Shown one piece after another: positions 51,085-59,216 of a DNA stretch of 64,000 bases. The stretch's first letter is position 1, and the number at the start of each line of letters is the position of its first letter. Source of the DNA: JAGWRI01 sp035700805 (GTDB taxonomy: Bacteria; Gemmatimonadota; Gemmatimonadetes; Gemmatimonadales; Gemmatimonadaceae); NCBI GenBank assembly GCA_035700805.1, contig DASSOG010000043.1, positions 1 through 64,000 of the forward strand. Reading direction: 5' to 3'. The notes under the pieces were generated by a model. It made no database searches and was not told the DNA's origin. It was given only the letters and a program-made list of their open reading frames with translations. A program made the translations under genes and the position numbers.

Positions 51085-51975
51085 ATGAAGCGACTGCGTA
51101 GTGCACTCTGGGCAATTGGTATTTTCGCCCCGCTGGCCATTCCGGTCACCACCTCCGCGCAGATTGGCGGCCTGATCCGGAAGGCGGCCAGGCAAGCGAT
51201 CGAAAAGCCGGCGGAGAATGCATCCGCCCTGCCATCATCCGCCTTCGGGCCCGCGCTCACTGAACAGACCATGACCGCCGCGCTGCACGGACTCGAGGCG
51301 CAGCAGGCCCTCCTCTTACGGCGCGATTCAGTGGCCGCACGACAGGACGCACTCTCGAATGCCCGGAGCAAGCTCACGGACGGGCACGACGCCGACCAGC
51401 AGGCATACAACGCGGCCGGTGACAAGTGGAACAGTTGCATGGACGACCAGTTTGGGAAGATCGACCAGGAACGCGGGGTTGCCATGCAGGCCGTTACCCA
51501 GAAACTCATGGCTGACCCCGCCAAAATGCAGGCGTTTCAGCAGCAGGTCATGGCCATGCAATTGAAGGCCCGCCAGATGATCCAGCAAGGAGATACCGCA
51601 GGTGCCAAGGCGCTGGCTGATGACTTCACGCGCAAGATGCTTGGCGCCGGAAGCGCCGAGTCCGACTCGACCAGGGCCATCAAGACCTGTGGCAATGCAC
51701 CGGCCAAGCCCACGTGGATGGTTCAGGCCGATGCCGACTGGGAACGTGAGACAGTCCTTGGAGACACCATCCGCATCCTGGAAACTGCCGCGGATTCCAC
51801 GGGCGCGCACACAGCCGGCATGACCGTCGAACAATTCGGCAATGCCCGCGAACGAATCATGTACTGGTACATGGGCCAGAAGAGCGGAACCATGCAGCAG
51901 CGATTCGACGACGCCGAGTTGCGGTTGTTCAAGGAGCACAAAGCCGAGATCATGAAGCTCGATCGAGTGCTCTGA
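51085..51975 (+). CDS. Secreted helical protein of unknown function
   Basis: 296 residues from ATG 51085, with GGAG eight bases upstream. Signal peptide ending TSA|Q. The mature part is strongly helical and charged, with possible coiled coils around LHGLEAQQALLLRRDSVAAR and DPAKMQAFQQQVMAMQLKARQM. Two cysteines (NSCMDD, KTCGNA) may form a disulfide. It lies 13 bases after the DUF4412 gene and two bases before the glycosidase gene. I do not recognise the family. Confidence 0.65.
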   Translation: MKRLRSALWAIGIFAPLAIPVTTSAQIGGLIRKAARQAIEKPAENASALPSSAFGPALTEQTMTAALHGLEAQQALLLRRDSVAARQDALSNARSKLTDGHDADQQAYNAAGDKWNSCMDDQFGKIDQERGVAMQAVTQKLMADPAKMQAFQQQVMAMQLKARQMIQQGDTAGAKALADDFTRKMLGAGSAESDSTRAIKTCGNAPAKPTWMVQADADWERETVLGDTIRILETAADSTGAHTAGMTVEQFGNARERIMYWYMGQKSGTMQQRFDDAELRLFKEHKAEIMKLDRVL

Positions 51976-51977
51976 CC

Positions 51978-52925
51978 GTGGGGCGGGTACCACGACGCGC
52001 GGCGGCACTGGCAGTGACCCTGCTGGTGGCCGCCGCGCCGAGCATCCGGGCCCAGTCCGGAGCACCCCGGCCACTGCCCGCCTCGCACCTCGCGGTCCGC
52101 CAGGGAGATGGGTGGCGCACCTGGTGGACTTCCGCCGCCGCCCCGTCGGTGTGGCATGCGCCAGACCTTACAGTGCAGCGCGCTGTCCACTGGCAGCCTG
52201 GCGCGGCCGGAATGGACTACGCCGTGCTGGATCTGGCCGGTACGGCCGAAGCCTGGCGGACGCGCGTAGTCGTCGTGCGTGTCGATCCGTCACTCGTGCG
52301 GTTCCATCTCGATACCGGTTTTCGTACGCCCATGCGCGCGGACTGGTCACTGGATCGCGTACCACCGACTGCCGTGCTGGCGTTCAACACCGGACAGTTC
52401 GTGGATGCCATGCCGTGGGGATGGGTGGTGCTCGACGGCCGGCAGTTCCTGCCACGTGGTTTGGGGCCCTTGGCGGTGGCCGTCGTGGGCGACTCCTCGG
52501 GCAACATCCGCTGGATTCCGGCGGATTCCATCAACGCGCACCCGCCACCGCATGCGGCCTGGGCATTCGAGTCCTACCCGGAGCTGCTGCACGCGGGCAC
52601 GGTTCCGTTCGCGTTACAATCCCAGGGGCGCGGCGTTGATCTGGAACATCGCGACGCGCGACTCGCGCTCGGCCGCCTGCGCGATGGACGGCTGCTCGTC
52701 GCGCTCACCCGCTTCGATGCACTGGGCCCGATGCTGGGTATGATACCCTTCGGGCTCACCATCCCCGAGATGGCAGCCGTCATGGGAGCCCTCGGCTGCC
52801 GCGACGCTGTGCTGCTGGACGGCGGGATCTCCGCCCAGTTGATGGTGCGGGACTCAGCAGGCGCCGTGCACGCGTGGCATGCGCTGCGGCGCGTGCCGCT
52901 GGCGATGGTGGGGGTGCCGCGGTGA
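51978..52925 (+). CDS. Secreted phosphodiester glycosidase (NAGPA) family protein
   Basis: 315 residues with a GTG start at 51978, two bases after the preceding stop. Signal peptide (AALAVTLLVAAAPSIRA|Q). The NAGPA-like core includes TRVVVVRVDPSLVRFHLDTG, VLAFNTGQFVD and the C-terminal signature GCRDAVLLDGGISAQLMV, corresponding to the NLDGGGS motif. Relatives cleave GlcNAc-1-phosphodiesters or related exopolysaccharide bonds. The substrate here is unknown. Convergent with glnA. Confidence 0.75.
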   Translation: MGRVPRRAAALAVTLLVAAAPSIRAQSGAPRPLPASHLAVRQGDGWRTWWTSAAAPSVWHAPDLTVQRAVHWQPGAAGMDYAVLDLAGTAEAWRTRVVVVRVDPSLVRFHLDTGFRTPMRADWSLDRVPPTAVLAFNTGQFVDAMPWGWVVLDGRQFLPRGLGPLAVAVVGDSSGNIRWIPADSINAHPPPHAAWAFESYPELLHAGTVPFALQSQGRGVDLEHRDARLALGRLRDGRLLVALTRFDALGPMLGMIPFGLTIPEMAAVMGALGCRDAVLLDGGISAQLMVRDSAGAVHAWHALRRVPLAMVGVPR

Positions 52926-52935
52926 CTTCCCGTTC

Positions 52936-54309
52936 CTAGTACTTCCCCAGGTACTCGTCCAGCTCCCACTGGCTCACCTGTGAGATGTACTCGCGCCACT
53001 CCTCGCGCTTGGCCGTGAGGAACTGCTGCGCAACATGGTCGCCCAGCGCGTCGCGGACCACCGCGTCCTTCTCCAGTTCGTCGCACGCCTCGCTCAGGTT
53101 GTGCGGCAGGTCATCAATGCGCAGGCGCCGCTTCTCGCGGTGCGACATCTCCCAGATGTTCGCGTCCACGGGCTCCCGCCAGTCGGCCTTTGCCTCGATG
53201 CCATCCAGCCCGGCCGCCAGCATCACCGCCAGCGCCAGGTACGGATTGGCTGACGGATCGGGTACGCGATGCTCCACCCGCGTACCCGTACCTCGACGCT
53301 CCGGAATGCGCAGCATGGGTGACCGGTTGCGCATGGACCAGGCCACATTCACCGGGGCTTCGTACCCGGGCACCAGGCGCTTATAGGAATTCACCAACGG
53401 GTTGGTGATGGCACAGTACGCCCGGGCATGCTTGAGCAACCCGCCGATATAGTGCAGCGCCGTGGTGGAGAGCTCCCACTGCCCCTTCGGATCGTGGAAC
53501 GCATTCGTATCGCCGCGAAACAGCGACTGGTGTGTGTGCATCCCGCTCCCGTTCTGCCCGAAAATCGGCTTGGGCATGAACGAAGCAAAGAGGCCAAACT
53601 GCTGGGCCACGTACTTCACCACAAAGCGGAAGGTCGCGATGTTGTCGGCCGTGATCAGTGCATCCGCATACCGCAGGTCAATCTCGTGCTGGCCGTTCGC
53701 CACCTCGTGGTGCGCCGCTTCCACCTCCAGCCCCATCCCTTCCAGCGTGTCCACAATCGCACGCCGCGCTTCCTCTCCCCGGTCCACCGGCGCCAGGTCG
53801 AAGTAGCTGCCCACGTCGTGCGTATGGGTGGTGGGAGCGCCATCTTCGCTCCGCCTGAACATGAAGAACTCCGCTTCCATGCCGGCCTTCATTGCAAACC
53901 CCAGCTTGGCCGCGCGGGCAAGCTGTCGCTTGAGCACGCCGCGGGGATCACCCGGAAAGGGCGTGCCGTCCGGCAGCGTGATGTCGCAGATCACCCGGCA
54001 TACCCGGCTCTCCCCGTCACTCCACGGAAAGACCCCGAACGTCGAGAGGTCGGGCACCAGCAGCATGTCCGACTCCTCCACGCGCACAAACCCCTCGATG
54101 GACGATCCGTCGAACAGGATATCCCCGGCCAGCGCCTTCTCGAACTGCGACGACGGGACTTCCACGTTCTTGTTCACGCCCAGGATGTCGGTGAACTGCA
54201 GCCGCATGAACCGGGCGTTGAGCTTGTGGGCCAGGCTCAGCACGTCGCCGGCATCGGCGCCGGTCAGGTCGGGGATCAGGGATCGGGATGGAGACATGGA
54301 CGGTGGCAA
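52936..54309 (-). CDS. glnA: Glutamine synthetase type I (alpha-like)
   Basis: 457 residues; ATG 54297, four codons in, is also possible. Motifs: DGSSIEGFVRVEESDM, GMEAEFFMFRRSEDG, ANGQHEIDLRYADAL, PIFGQNGSGMHTHQSLF, NSYKRLVPGYEAPVNVAWSMRNRSPMLRIP. The adenylylation motif (NLYDLPP-type) of GSI-beta enzymes is absent, so it resembles the shorter GSI-alpha form, which is controlled by feedback rather than AMP transfer. Located 2.7 kb from glnN, on the opposite strand. Confidence 0.93.
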   Translation of the reverse strand: MPPSMSPSRSLIPDLTGADAGDVLSLAHKLNARFMRLQFTDILGVNKNVEVPSSQFEKALAGDILFDGSSIEGFVRVEESDMLLVPDLSTFGVFPWSDGESRVCRVICDITLPDGTPFPGDPRGVLKRQLARAAKLGFAMKAGMEAEFFMFRRSEDGAPTTHTHDVGSYFDLAPVDRGEEARRAIVDTLEGMGLEVEAAHHEVANGQHEIDLRYADALITADNIATFRFVVKYVAQQFGLFASFMPKPIFGQNGSGMHTHQSLFRGDTNAFHDPKGQWELSTTALHYIGGLLKHARAYCAITNPLVNSYKRLVPGYEAPVNVAWSMRNRSPMLRIPERRGTGTRVEHRVPDPSANPYLALAVMLAAGLDGIEAKADWREPVDANIWEMSHREKRRLRIDDLPHNLSEACDELEKDAVVRDALGDHVAQQFLTAKREEWREYISQVSQWELDEYLGKY

Positions 54310-54526
54310 TGGGTACGAGGCTGGCAGCGCAGCGGCGTGCGCATCCGGCGGTGTCTTGGGTGCGGTTCAAGCTCCCCTGCGCACAATGGATTGTCAAAGG
54401 TCGGCTGCCCATTCCGCCGTCGCCCTCTCAGGGGGGCATCGTCCAGCTCACCCGGCCCGGGGCGTTCAGCGAAGTTGCCGGAATGCTCCCGGTTTCCATG
54501 AGGATGAGACCATACCGGCAACCGGC

Positions 54527-54532
54527 TAATAT
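54527..54532 (+). promoter_or_regulatory. TAATAT -10-like hexamer directly before the zinc-ribbon membrane protein gene
   Basis: TAATAT ends eight bases before ATG 54541. The intervening TCCCTGCC has no Shine-Dalgarno character, so the start may be leaderless. Confidence 0.4.
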
Positions 54533-54540
54533 TCCCTGCC

Positions 54541-55377
54541 ATGACGGATTCCATGCCTGCAGGGGGCGGCCCATCGGCGGCCCCGTGCCCCAACTGCGGT
54601 GAGCTCACCAGCGGCCGGTTCTGTTCGAACTGCGGCGTCCCCATTGGCAACGTCGCCTGCGGCGCCTGTCATGCGCAGCTTGCGCCGGGTGCCAGATTCT
54701 GCCACGTGTGCGGCACGCCAGTGGGCTCCCCCACACAGACTGCTCGCGCCATTCCCCCGTCGAAGCCGCAACATGCGCCCGCAGAGGGACCGCGCGCCAG
54801 CAACCTCCCGCTGGCCATCGTCGCGATTGCGTTTCTGGCCGTGGTGGCCATCGTCGCCGCCCAGAGCTTTGCACGCGCGGGCGGCGGGACGGCGCAATCC
54901 GCAGATCAGATGGGCGGCCAGGCGGTTGCAGCACCACGGGGCCCGGCGCCGGACATCAGCAACATGTCACCGCAGGAGCGGGCGTCACGCCTGTACGACC
55001 GCATGATGAGCGCATTCGAGGCCGGACACATGGACACGGTGCGCATGTTCGCGCCGATGGCCACCGGCGCATACGAGATGCTGGACTCGCTGACGCTCGA
55101 TGATCGCTACGACCTGGGCCGCATCGCCGAGATTTCGGGTGCGCTTCCCCTGGCAGCCGCACAGGCTGACACGATCCTCCAGTCAAACCCCGACCATCTG
55201 CTTGGCCTCATCCTCGCCGCCCAGGTGGCGCACTCACGGAATGACCTGACCGGCGAACGCCAATACCTCGGTCGCCTCCTGAAAGCAGCCCCCGCTGAAG
55301 AGGCCAGGAATCGACCGGAATACCGGGAGCACCAGCACGACATCACGGCGGCGCTCGAGGCCGCCCGCAAGAGGTGA
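54541..55377 (+). CDS. Double zinc-ribbon membrane protein
   Basis: 278 residues. Two zinc ribbons: Cys16/19/28/31 and Cys40/43/54/57. A proline-rich linker and one membrane helix (about 89-107, LPLAIVAIAFLAVVAIVAA) follow. The C-terminal domain (about 140-278) is helical and looks TPR-like (SRLYDRMMSAFEAGHMDTVRMFAPMA, LPLAAAQADTILQSNPDHLLGLILAAQVAHSRND). Topology suggests cytoplasmic ribbons and a periplasmic helical domain. Function unknown. Confidence 0.7.
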   Translation: MTDSMPAGGGPSAAPCPNCGELTSGRFCSNCGVPIGNVACGACHAQLAPGARFCHVCGTPVGSPTQTARAIPPSKPQHAPAEGPRASNLPLAIVAIAFLAVVAIVAAQSFARAGGGTAQSADQMGGQAVAAPRGPAPDISNMSPQERASRLYDRMMSAFEAGHMDTVRMFAPMATGAYEMLDSLTLDDRYDLGRIAEISGALPLAAAQADTILQSNPDHLLGLILAAQVAHSRNDLTGERQYLGRLLKAAPAEEARNRPEYREHQHDITAALEAARKR

Positions 55378-55889
55378 TGCCGACGGGCACTCAGCAGCGC
55401 GGCGGCTCTTTCAGCTACTGAAGCTGACGGATTTAAGGCTGAAGATTCCTGTTCTGTATGCACATCAATGCGCCACCATCAATACAACATAGATGTCCTG
55501 TGGTGTATTTCTCCAAGTCACAACGCGCTCCGCAGCCGGTCGACAAGCCTGCGGCCTCCTGGCGCAACAGCGGGGAACCGGCTGAGTTGCACACGAGCAA
55601 AACGCGAGCGCTGCGAAGGCGGACCGGGCGCCGCGGCATGCCGCCGTCCGTCACCGCAGCACCGCGACACCTTGCCGCGTAGCGCATTCGATGGCCGCGC
55701 CGCGCCCGGCGTGCTTGACTGGACCAGCGTGGCATTGTACTAGGAGGTTGGCGCAGGTGGGCCACGCGAACGCGTCGCCGGCGGTCCAGCCGGAACACCG
55801 TGACGAATGCATGGCTTGGTGCGTTACCTGATGTCGAACAACACAACTGCGTCCGCGCAGTGCAATCATACCATTACAGGAGGCGGGCA
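55378..55889. other. 512-base region without a convincing gene
   Basis: Short open frames exist (for example 55458-55682) but lack Shine-Dalgarno sites, codon bias and recognisable residues, and overlap one another. The left third is A/T-richer. The right part holds a promoter (55715-55743) and a long leader of about 140 bases for the histone-tail-like gene. A small RNA cannot be excluded. Confidence 0.5.
55715..55743 (+). promoter_or_regulatory. Sigma-70-like promoter of the histone-tail-like gene
   Basis: TTGACT (55715-55720) and TACTAG (55738-55743) are separated by exactly 17 bases, the best -35/-10 pair seen in the window. Transcription would begin near 55750, leaving about 140 bases of leader before ATG 55890. 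Confidence 0.5.
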
Positions 55890-56543
55890 ATGCCGCGAGG
55901 CGACGAGCTGCGAGACCGGTTCGGCTATTCCGATCGCGAGGACGACGCGGAAGATCTGGGATACGGAGGCGGGAGCTCGTACGACGACGATGAGGAAGAC
56001 GGTGGCTGGATGACCCACAAGGACGACAGCGACGACCTGTGGGACAGCACGGAAGACACGGAAGAGGAAGAAGAGGAAGTGGAGGTCTTCGCTGAGTCGA
56101 CGGACGACGAAGAGGAGGGCTTGACGGAGGTAGCCGCCGCGCCGCAGCCCCGCGCGTCCGCGCCTGCGCACGTCCCCGCACCGGCTCCCAGGCCGGCACC
56201 GGTTGCCGTACCTGCGCCCACCACGAAGCCCGCCTCCGTCAAGACAAAAGCTCCGGCAAAGCCGGCCGCAGTCGCCACGCTGCCCAAGCCAAAGGCCGCC
56301 AGCCAGAAGAAGGCCGCGAAGGCCAAGCCCAAAGCAAAGGCGAAACCCAAAGCCAAGCCCAAGGCAAAGGTCGCGCGCAAAGCCGCGAAGAAGCCGGCTC
56401 GCAAGCCGGCAAAAAAGGCTGTGCGCAAAGCCGCCGCAAAGGGCAAGGCCAGACCAGCGAAATCGTCCAGGTCGGCCAAAAAGCCGACCCGCAAAGTCGC
56501 TGGGAAGTCCGCCCATAAGGGCGCCACGAAGCGCCGTCGCTGA
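55890..56543 (+). CDS. Bipolar protein: acidic head, Pro/Ala linker, histone H1-like Lys/Ala/Pro tail
   Basis: 217 residues from ATG 55890, preceded by AGGAGG at seven bases. Residues 1-78 are very acidic (YDDDEEDGG, DTEEEEEEVEVF, TDDEEEG). Residues 83-112 are Pro/Ala-rich. Residues 113-217 are basic with AKPKAK-type repeats (QKKAAKAKPKAKAKPKAKP) and end GATKRRR. The tail resembles eukaryotic H1 and bacterial H1-like (HC1/AlgR3-type) DNA-binding tails. A nucleoid-associated or RNA-binding role is inferred. It lacks any membrane segment or catalytic motif. A clear terminator follows. Confidence 0.75.
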   Translation: MPRGDELRDRFGYSDREDDAEDLGYGGGSSYDDDEEDGGWMTHKDDSDDLWDSTEDTEEEEEEVEVFAESTDDEEEGLTEVAAAPQPRASAPAHVPAPAPRPAPVAVPAPTTKPASVKTKAPAKPAAVATLPKPKAASQKKAAKAKPKAKAKPKAKPKAKVARKAAKKPARKPAKKAVRKAAAKGKARPAKSSRSAKKPTRKVAGKSAHKGATKRRR

Positions 56544-56573
56544 CGGCGCCGGCGTCGCACAAACGCCTCCACG

Positions 56574-56610
56574 ACAGCAGGAACGACCTCCGTTCCTGCT
56601 GTTCTCGTTT
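56574..56610 (+). terminator. Intrinsic terminator after the histone-tail-like gene
   Basis: ACAGCAGGAACG (56574-56585) pairs perfectly with CGTTCCTGCTGT (56591-56602), 12 base pairs around a five-base loop, followed by TCTCGTTT. It starts 31 bases after the stop. Confidence 0.8.
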
Positions 56611-56693
56611 GGGCCGGCGCGTCGGCTCACCCTTTGCAATCCGGCGCGTTATTGTTGACCTATGCCCGCCCTTGGCGTTCCCCAGATCGCGAC

Positions 56694-57272
56694 ATGATGG
56701 CTGAAGCGCCTTCCCCCACCGCCGCAGCCCCGGAACCCGTCACGCTCCTCCGTGCGCACGCCCGCCACGCGCCATGGAACGCCCGCGGCCTCTCAGCCCA
56801 CGCCACCGCGCTGGTGGACGCCGCCGGCGTCCGCCCCACCAACGCATCAGCGCGGGCCGCCCCGAGCCCCCGGGCCATCCGGTTTTACGTGGCCAGCGGG
56901 TTGCTCGACCGGCCCAAGGGCGCCGGCACCGCGGCCACCTACGGCTACCGGCACCTCCTGCAACTGCTGGCCATCAAGATCCGCCAGCGTGAAGGCGTGA
57001 CGCTGGAAGTCATCAAGCAGGAAATGCGCGACATCACGGGCGACGCCCTGGAGCGCCGAGTGGCCGGGGCCCTCTCACCCGCCCTGTCGGCCGGCGCCGA
57101 TGTGGCGGCGCAGCAGCACGACGAAGGCGTGGATTCCACCTGGCACCGCGTGGTGGTGGGAAACGGGATCGAGCTGCACGTGCGCCACGACTCACCGGCA
57201 TGTAATGAGGATACACTGATCGCCATGCGCGAGGCGGTGCGCGCCGCGCTCGGGCGCGGGGAGTCCTGGTAG
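56694..57272 (+). CDS. MerR-type transcriptional regulator
   Basis: 192 residues from ATG 56694 (ATG 56697 is adjacent). After an N-terminal region rich in Ala/Pro, a MerR-like winged helix is visible (PSPRAIRFYVASGLLDRPKG ... YGYRHLLQLLAIKIRQREGVTLEVIKQEM, about 60-115). A short C-terminal domain (VDSTWHRVVVGNGIELHVRHDS) may sense a ligand. It lacks the cysteines of metal-sensing MerR proteins. The SDR gene begins two bases after its stop, so the two are co-transcribed. Confidence 0.75.
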   Translation: MMAEAPSPTAAAPEPVTLLRAHARHAPWNARGLSAHATALVDAAGVRPTNASARAAPSPRAIRFYVASGLLDRPKGAGTAATYGYRHLLQLLAIKIRQREGVTLEVIKQEMRDITGDALERRVAGALSPALSAGADVAAQQHDEGVDSTWHRVVVGNGIELHVRHDSPACNEDTLIAMREAVRAALGRGESW

Positions 57273-57274
57273 CC

Positions 57275-57979
57275 GTGCCCCCTCGCCTGACGCTGGTCAC
57301 CGGCGTGGGTCGCGCCGGCCAGGTGGGGGAGGCCGTGGCGACGGCGTTTGCCGCGCGCGGCGACCGCGTGCTGCTGGTCAATCGCGGCCGCGACGCGGTG
57401 CAGGAACGGGCCGCTGAACTGCGCAGCGCCGGCCACGACGCCCTGGCCTACGCCTGCGACCTCTCCGATGGACAGGCCGTGGCAGAGCTGGCCGCCCAGG
57501 TGGCGCGGGAACACGGCGGCGCGCTGGACGCGCTGGTGAACGTGGCGGGCGGCTTCGCCATGTCAGGCCCGGTGGCCGAAAGCGATCCCGACATCTGGAC
57601 CCACATGGCCAGCATCAATCTGGACACGGCGTACCACGCGACACGGGCGTTCCTTCCACAGGTGCGGCAGCGTCGCGGCGCCATTGTGTACTTCGCCTCG
57701 GAGGCGGCCCTGCCAGTGGCCACCGGCGCCAACATGTGGGCGTATGCAGCGGCCAAGGGCGCGGTGCTGGCGATGATGCGCGCCGTGGCTCGCGAGGAGC
57801 GCGACGCGGGCGTGCGCGCCAACGCGGTGGCGCCCACCACCATTCGCACCGCGACGAACGAACTGGCCTTGGGTGCGAGCGCGCAATACGTCGAACGCGA
57901 GGCCGTGGCCGACGCGGTGTGGTACCTCTGCTCCGACGCGGCCCGCGGCGTCACGGGCCAGACCATCCGACTGGCCTGA
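57275..57979 (+). CDS. Short-chain dehydrogenase/reductase
   Basis: 234 residues with a GTG start. Nucleotide-binding motif LVTGVGRAGQVGEAVATAFA, then NVAGGFAM for the NAG motif. Catalytic Ser is in IVYFASEAALPV and the Tyr-Lys pair in WAYAAAKGAV. C-terminal DAVWYLCSDAARGVTGQTIRL is typical of classical SDRs such as FabG-like enzymes. Substrate not deducible. It is probably controlled by the MerR-type gene just upstream. Confidence 0.88.
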   Translation: MPPRLTLVTGVGRAGQVGEAVATAFAARGDRVLLVNRGRDAVQERAAELRSAGHDALAYACDLSDGQAVAELAAQVAREHGGALDALVNVAGGFAMSGPVAESDPDIWTHMASINLDTAYHATRAFLPQVRQRRGAIVYFASEAALPVATGANMWAYAAAKGAVLAMMRAVAREERDAGVRANAVAPTTIRTATNELALGASAQYVEREAVADAVWYLCSDAARGVTGQTIRLA

Positions 57980-58012
57980 CGCCTTGCGGACGCGGGCGAC
58001 GCGCTGCCACCG

Positions 58013-58930
58013 GTGAACACTCCAGCGCGTCACCGGCTCGCCGCCCGCAAGGTGTCACTGGATCGGTCGCTCGAGGTCGTCCCGCTGTTCCGTCTGGGCG
58101 ACTCCCCCGAGGACACGCCAGTCGTCTTCACCACGGACACGGGGGGACGCTGGCGCGTCCTCCCCGCGCCGGAGGACCGGCTGCCCGGCACCTTCGATCA
58201 GGACGTGTACGTGGAGTTGATGCGGCGGTACGACGAGGCCGGACGGCCGTCCGACGGTACCATCGCATTCACGCTCCACAACTTCCTGCGTTCGCTGGGC
58301 CGCCGGGTGGACGGACGCACCTATGAGCTGCTGCGCGCGGCGCTCTTTCGCCTGCACCGCACCCTGCTCGAGGCCACGGCCGCCTGGCACGTGCCCGGTG
58401 CCGCAGAACCGAGCGACGTCCGCTTCAGCGTCCTCAGCGCGCTGGTCATCGAGCGACGCCGTGCTGCCGACCACCACCAGCTTGCCCTCTTTGACGCCAG
58501 CATGGGGCCCGACCCGGGCGAAGTTCGTGCCACCCTCGCACCCGTGCTGCGGGACAACCTCGCCGACCGGTACGTCACCACGATCTCGCTCCCCCGCTAC
58601 CGTCGGCTCACCTCTCCCGTGGCTCGGCGTCTCTACCGGCTGGTGGAGCTGGCGCGCGCGGAGGGTCGCCTGGCCTGGCGGGTTCCACTGGAACGGCTGA
58701 AGGACCTGCTGCCGCTGGTACAGCGGTATCCCTCACACCTGCAGCGGGTGCTGCAGCCTGCCCACGACCTGCTGCTTTCGGCCGGCGTGCTCCGCTCCGC
58801 CGCGTTCCGGCAGCACCAGCGCAAGTGGTTTGCCGACTATGTACTTGGCAGTCGGGAACCCGGCACCCTCGAGGGCCGGCCACCAGGAGGGTCGGCACCC
58901 CCGGGCACCACTCCAGCCACTCCAGTGTGA
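58013..58930 (+). CDS. Replication initiator protein A (RPA) family protein
   Basis: 305 residues with a GTG start at 58013. SLDRSLEVVPLFRLGDSP and RWRVLPAPEDRLPGTFDQDVYVELMRRYDEAG match the RPA family. IAFTLHNFLRSLGRRVDGRTYELLRAALFRLHRTLLEAT and RYRRLTSPVARRLYRLVELARAEG give the winged-helix-like pair. The family was named from plasmid initiators, but there is no partition gene, iteron array or toxin-antitoxin next to it. It may be a domesticated chromosomal regulator. The C-terminus is Pro/Gly-rich. Confidence 0.7.
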   Translation: MNTPARHRLAARKVSLDRSLEVVPLFRLGDSPEDTPVVFTTDTGGRWRVLPAPEDRLPGTFDQDVYVELMRRYDEAGRPSDGTIAFTLHNFLRSLGRRVDGRTYELLRAALFRLHRTLLEATAAWHVPGAAEPSDVRFSVLSALVIERRRAADHHQLALFDASMGPDPGEVRATLAPVLRDNLADRYVTTISLPRYRRLTSPVARRLYRLVELARAEGRLAWRVPLERLKDLLPLVQRYPSHLQRVLQPAHDLLLSAGVLRSAAFRQHQRKWFADYVLGSREPGTLEGRPPGGSAPPGTTPATPV

Positions 58931-58961
58931 ACGCCCGGGACATCCCGGAGTACTACAGGGC

Positions 58962-59183
58962 ATGGCTACCAAACTGACCCGCGAGATCCGCCGGGAGATC
59001 ACCATTGGCGACGAGGCGTTTACCGTCGTCATTGCCCCCGATGGCCTGCGGCTGTCGCGCAAGCGTTTCCGCTCAGGCCGGCACGTGACCTGGGAGGCGC
59101 TCTGGCGGCAGGGCACTCCGGAAGACGGGGCCGAAGCGCCTGCGGAAACCGCCCCCGTGCCGGGAGGCTCACGCACGGTATAG
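58962..59183 (+). CDS. Small conserved-looking protein of unknown function
   Basis: 73 residues from ATG 58962. REITIGDEAFTVVIAPDGLRLSRKRFRSGRHVTWEALW suggests a compact beta domain; the last 20 residues are Ala/Pro-rich. It lies 31 bases after the RPA gene in the same direction and just upstream of the S41 peptidase. Weak Shine-Dalgarno (AGGG). I do not recognise it. Confidence 0.5.
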   Translation: MATKLTREIRREITIGDEAFTVVIAPDGLRLSRKRFRSGRHVTWEALWRQGTPEDGAEAPAETAPVPGGSRTV

Positions 59184-59186
59184 CTT
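59181..59186 (+). promoter_or_regulatory. TAGCTT -10-like hexamer before the S41 peptidase gene
   Basis: TAGCTT overlaps the stop of the preceding small gene and lies 30 bases before ATG 59217, consistent with an independent promoter for the peptidase. Confidence 0.3.
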
Positions 59187-59216
59187 TCGGGACCGTTGAT
59201 TCCAGGTAAGTGGTAC

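Noticed and set aside
55458..55682. 74-codon forward ORF in the 512-base gap
   Set aside because: No Shine-Dalgarno sequence, atypical residues, and overlaps another equally plausible random frame.
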